Of a stretch of DNA of 5,581 nucleotides, positions 5,475-5,581 are shown one piece after another. The stretch spans positions 1 through 5,581 of the forward strand of contig JAFDKD010000418.1 of assembly GCA_019307165.1 (NCBI GenBank), written 5' to 3'. Below the pieces are notes generated by a model. The model was given only the letters and a program-made list of their open reading frames with translations. It was not told the DNA's origin and did no database searches. This stretch comes from Deltaproteobacteria bacterium. Lineage in GTDB: Bacteria > Desulfobacterota > DSM-4660 > Desulfatiglandales > Desulfatiglandaceae. How positions within the stretch are numbered: the first letter of the stretch is position 1; every line of letters begins with the position of its first letter. A program made the translations under genes and the position numbers.

Positions 5475-5581
5475 ACAGAGGACAGGGGACGGAGGGCAGA
5501 GGACGGAGGGCAGAGGACGGAGGGCAGAGGGCAGGGAACAGTGAGCAGTGAACAGGGAACAGGGAACAGTGAGCAAGGAAC
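5461..5581 (+). repeat. Heptanucleotide tandem repeat array, running off the window
   Basis: From 5461 the sequence divides without gaps into 17 units of 7 bases plus two extra bases, with consensus R-C-R-G-D-G-R. Examples are ACAGTGA, ACGGAGG, GCAGAGG and ACAGGGA. Only purines plus the fixed C and an occasional T occur, so the plus strand is strongly purine-rich. The first two units lie in the pilQ frame and supply the final codons Asn(part)-Ser-Glu-Arg and the TGA stop at 5472-5474. The array continues past the window edge, so total length is unknown. No gene or inverted-repeat terminator is visible within it. It resembles in type the short heptameric repeats known from cyanobacterial genomes, but I cannot assign a family. 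Confidence 0.9.

Noticed and set aside
3972..5576. A 534-codon open frame on the minus strand opposite pilQ
   Set aside because: It is antisense to well-conserved secretin domains, has a Gly/Leu/His/Asp-rich composition typical of shadow frames in GC-rich genes, and its start lies in the heptamer repeat.
5475..5581. Intrinsic terminator or CRISPR array after pilQ
   Set aside because: The sequence is purine-rich with no inverted repeat and no T run, and the repeat unit is 7 bases without spacers.

Overview
The window carries the type IV pilus alignment and secretin operon pilM-pilN-pilO-pilP-pilQ, all on the plus strand and tightly packed. Gene order, protein lengths and style (actin-like PilM, INLLP-type PilN N-terminus, PilQ with two AMIN-type regions before the secretin core, moderately high GC) fit a Gram-negative deltaproteobacterium, most likely a Desulfobacterota sulfate-reducer relative. 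That taxonomic guess is inference from protein style only.

Layout: bases 1-90 read as the C-terminal end of an upstream protein, probably a small XRE-type helix-turn-helix regulator. pilM (102-1166) overlaps pilN (1163-1771) by ATGA. pilO (1803-2417) follows after 31 bases. pilP (2374-3036) starts inside the end of pilO behind a strong ribosome binding site. After 69 bases containing a possible hairpin, pilQ begins behind a GGAGGT site at 3095-3100.

pilQ is not one open frame. The N-terminal half (signal sequence, two AMIN-type domains) is read to 4197. The C-terminal half (N0/STN, N1 and secretin domains) lies in the -1 frame from about 4116 to 5474. The switch falls between 4029 and 4197, most likely near a G5 run inside a small GC hairpin at 4122-4135. 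It may be a sequencing error, a real inactivating mutation, or a natural split or recoding site; the sequence alone does not decide.

From 5461 to the window end the DNA is a 7-base tandem repeat (17 units, purine-rich on this strand). It supplies the last four codons and the stop of pilQ and then fills the whole downstream region. No terminator is visible.

Together the products would form the PilM ring on the cytoplasmic face, the PilN-PilO inner-membrane coiled-coil pair, the periplasmic connector PilP and the outer-membrane secretin PilQ through which the pilus passes. The pilin, motor ATPase and platform genes are outside the window. I see no clearly new system; the most unusual items are the split secretin, the heptamer repeat that runs into the pilQ stop, and a perfect 22-base palindrome inside pilQ.
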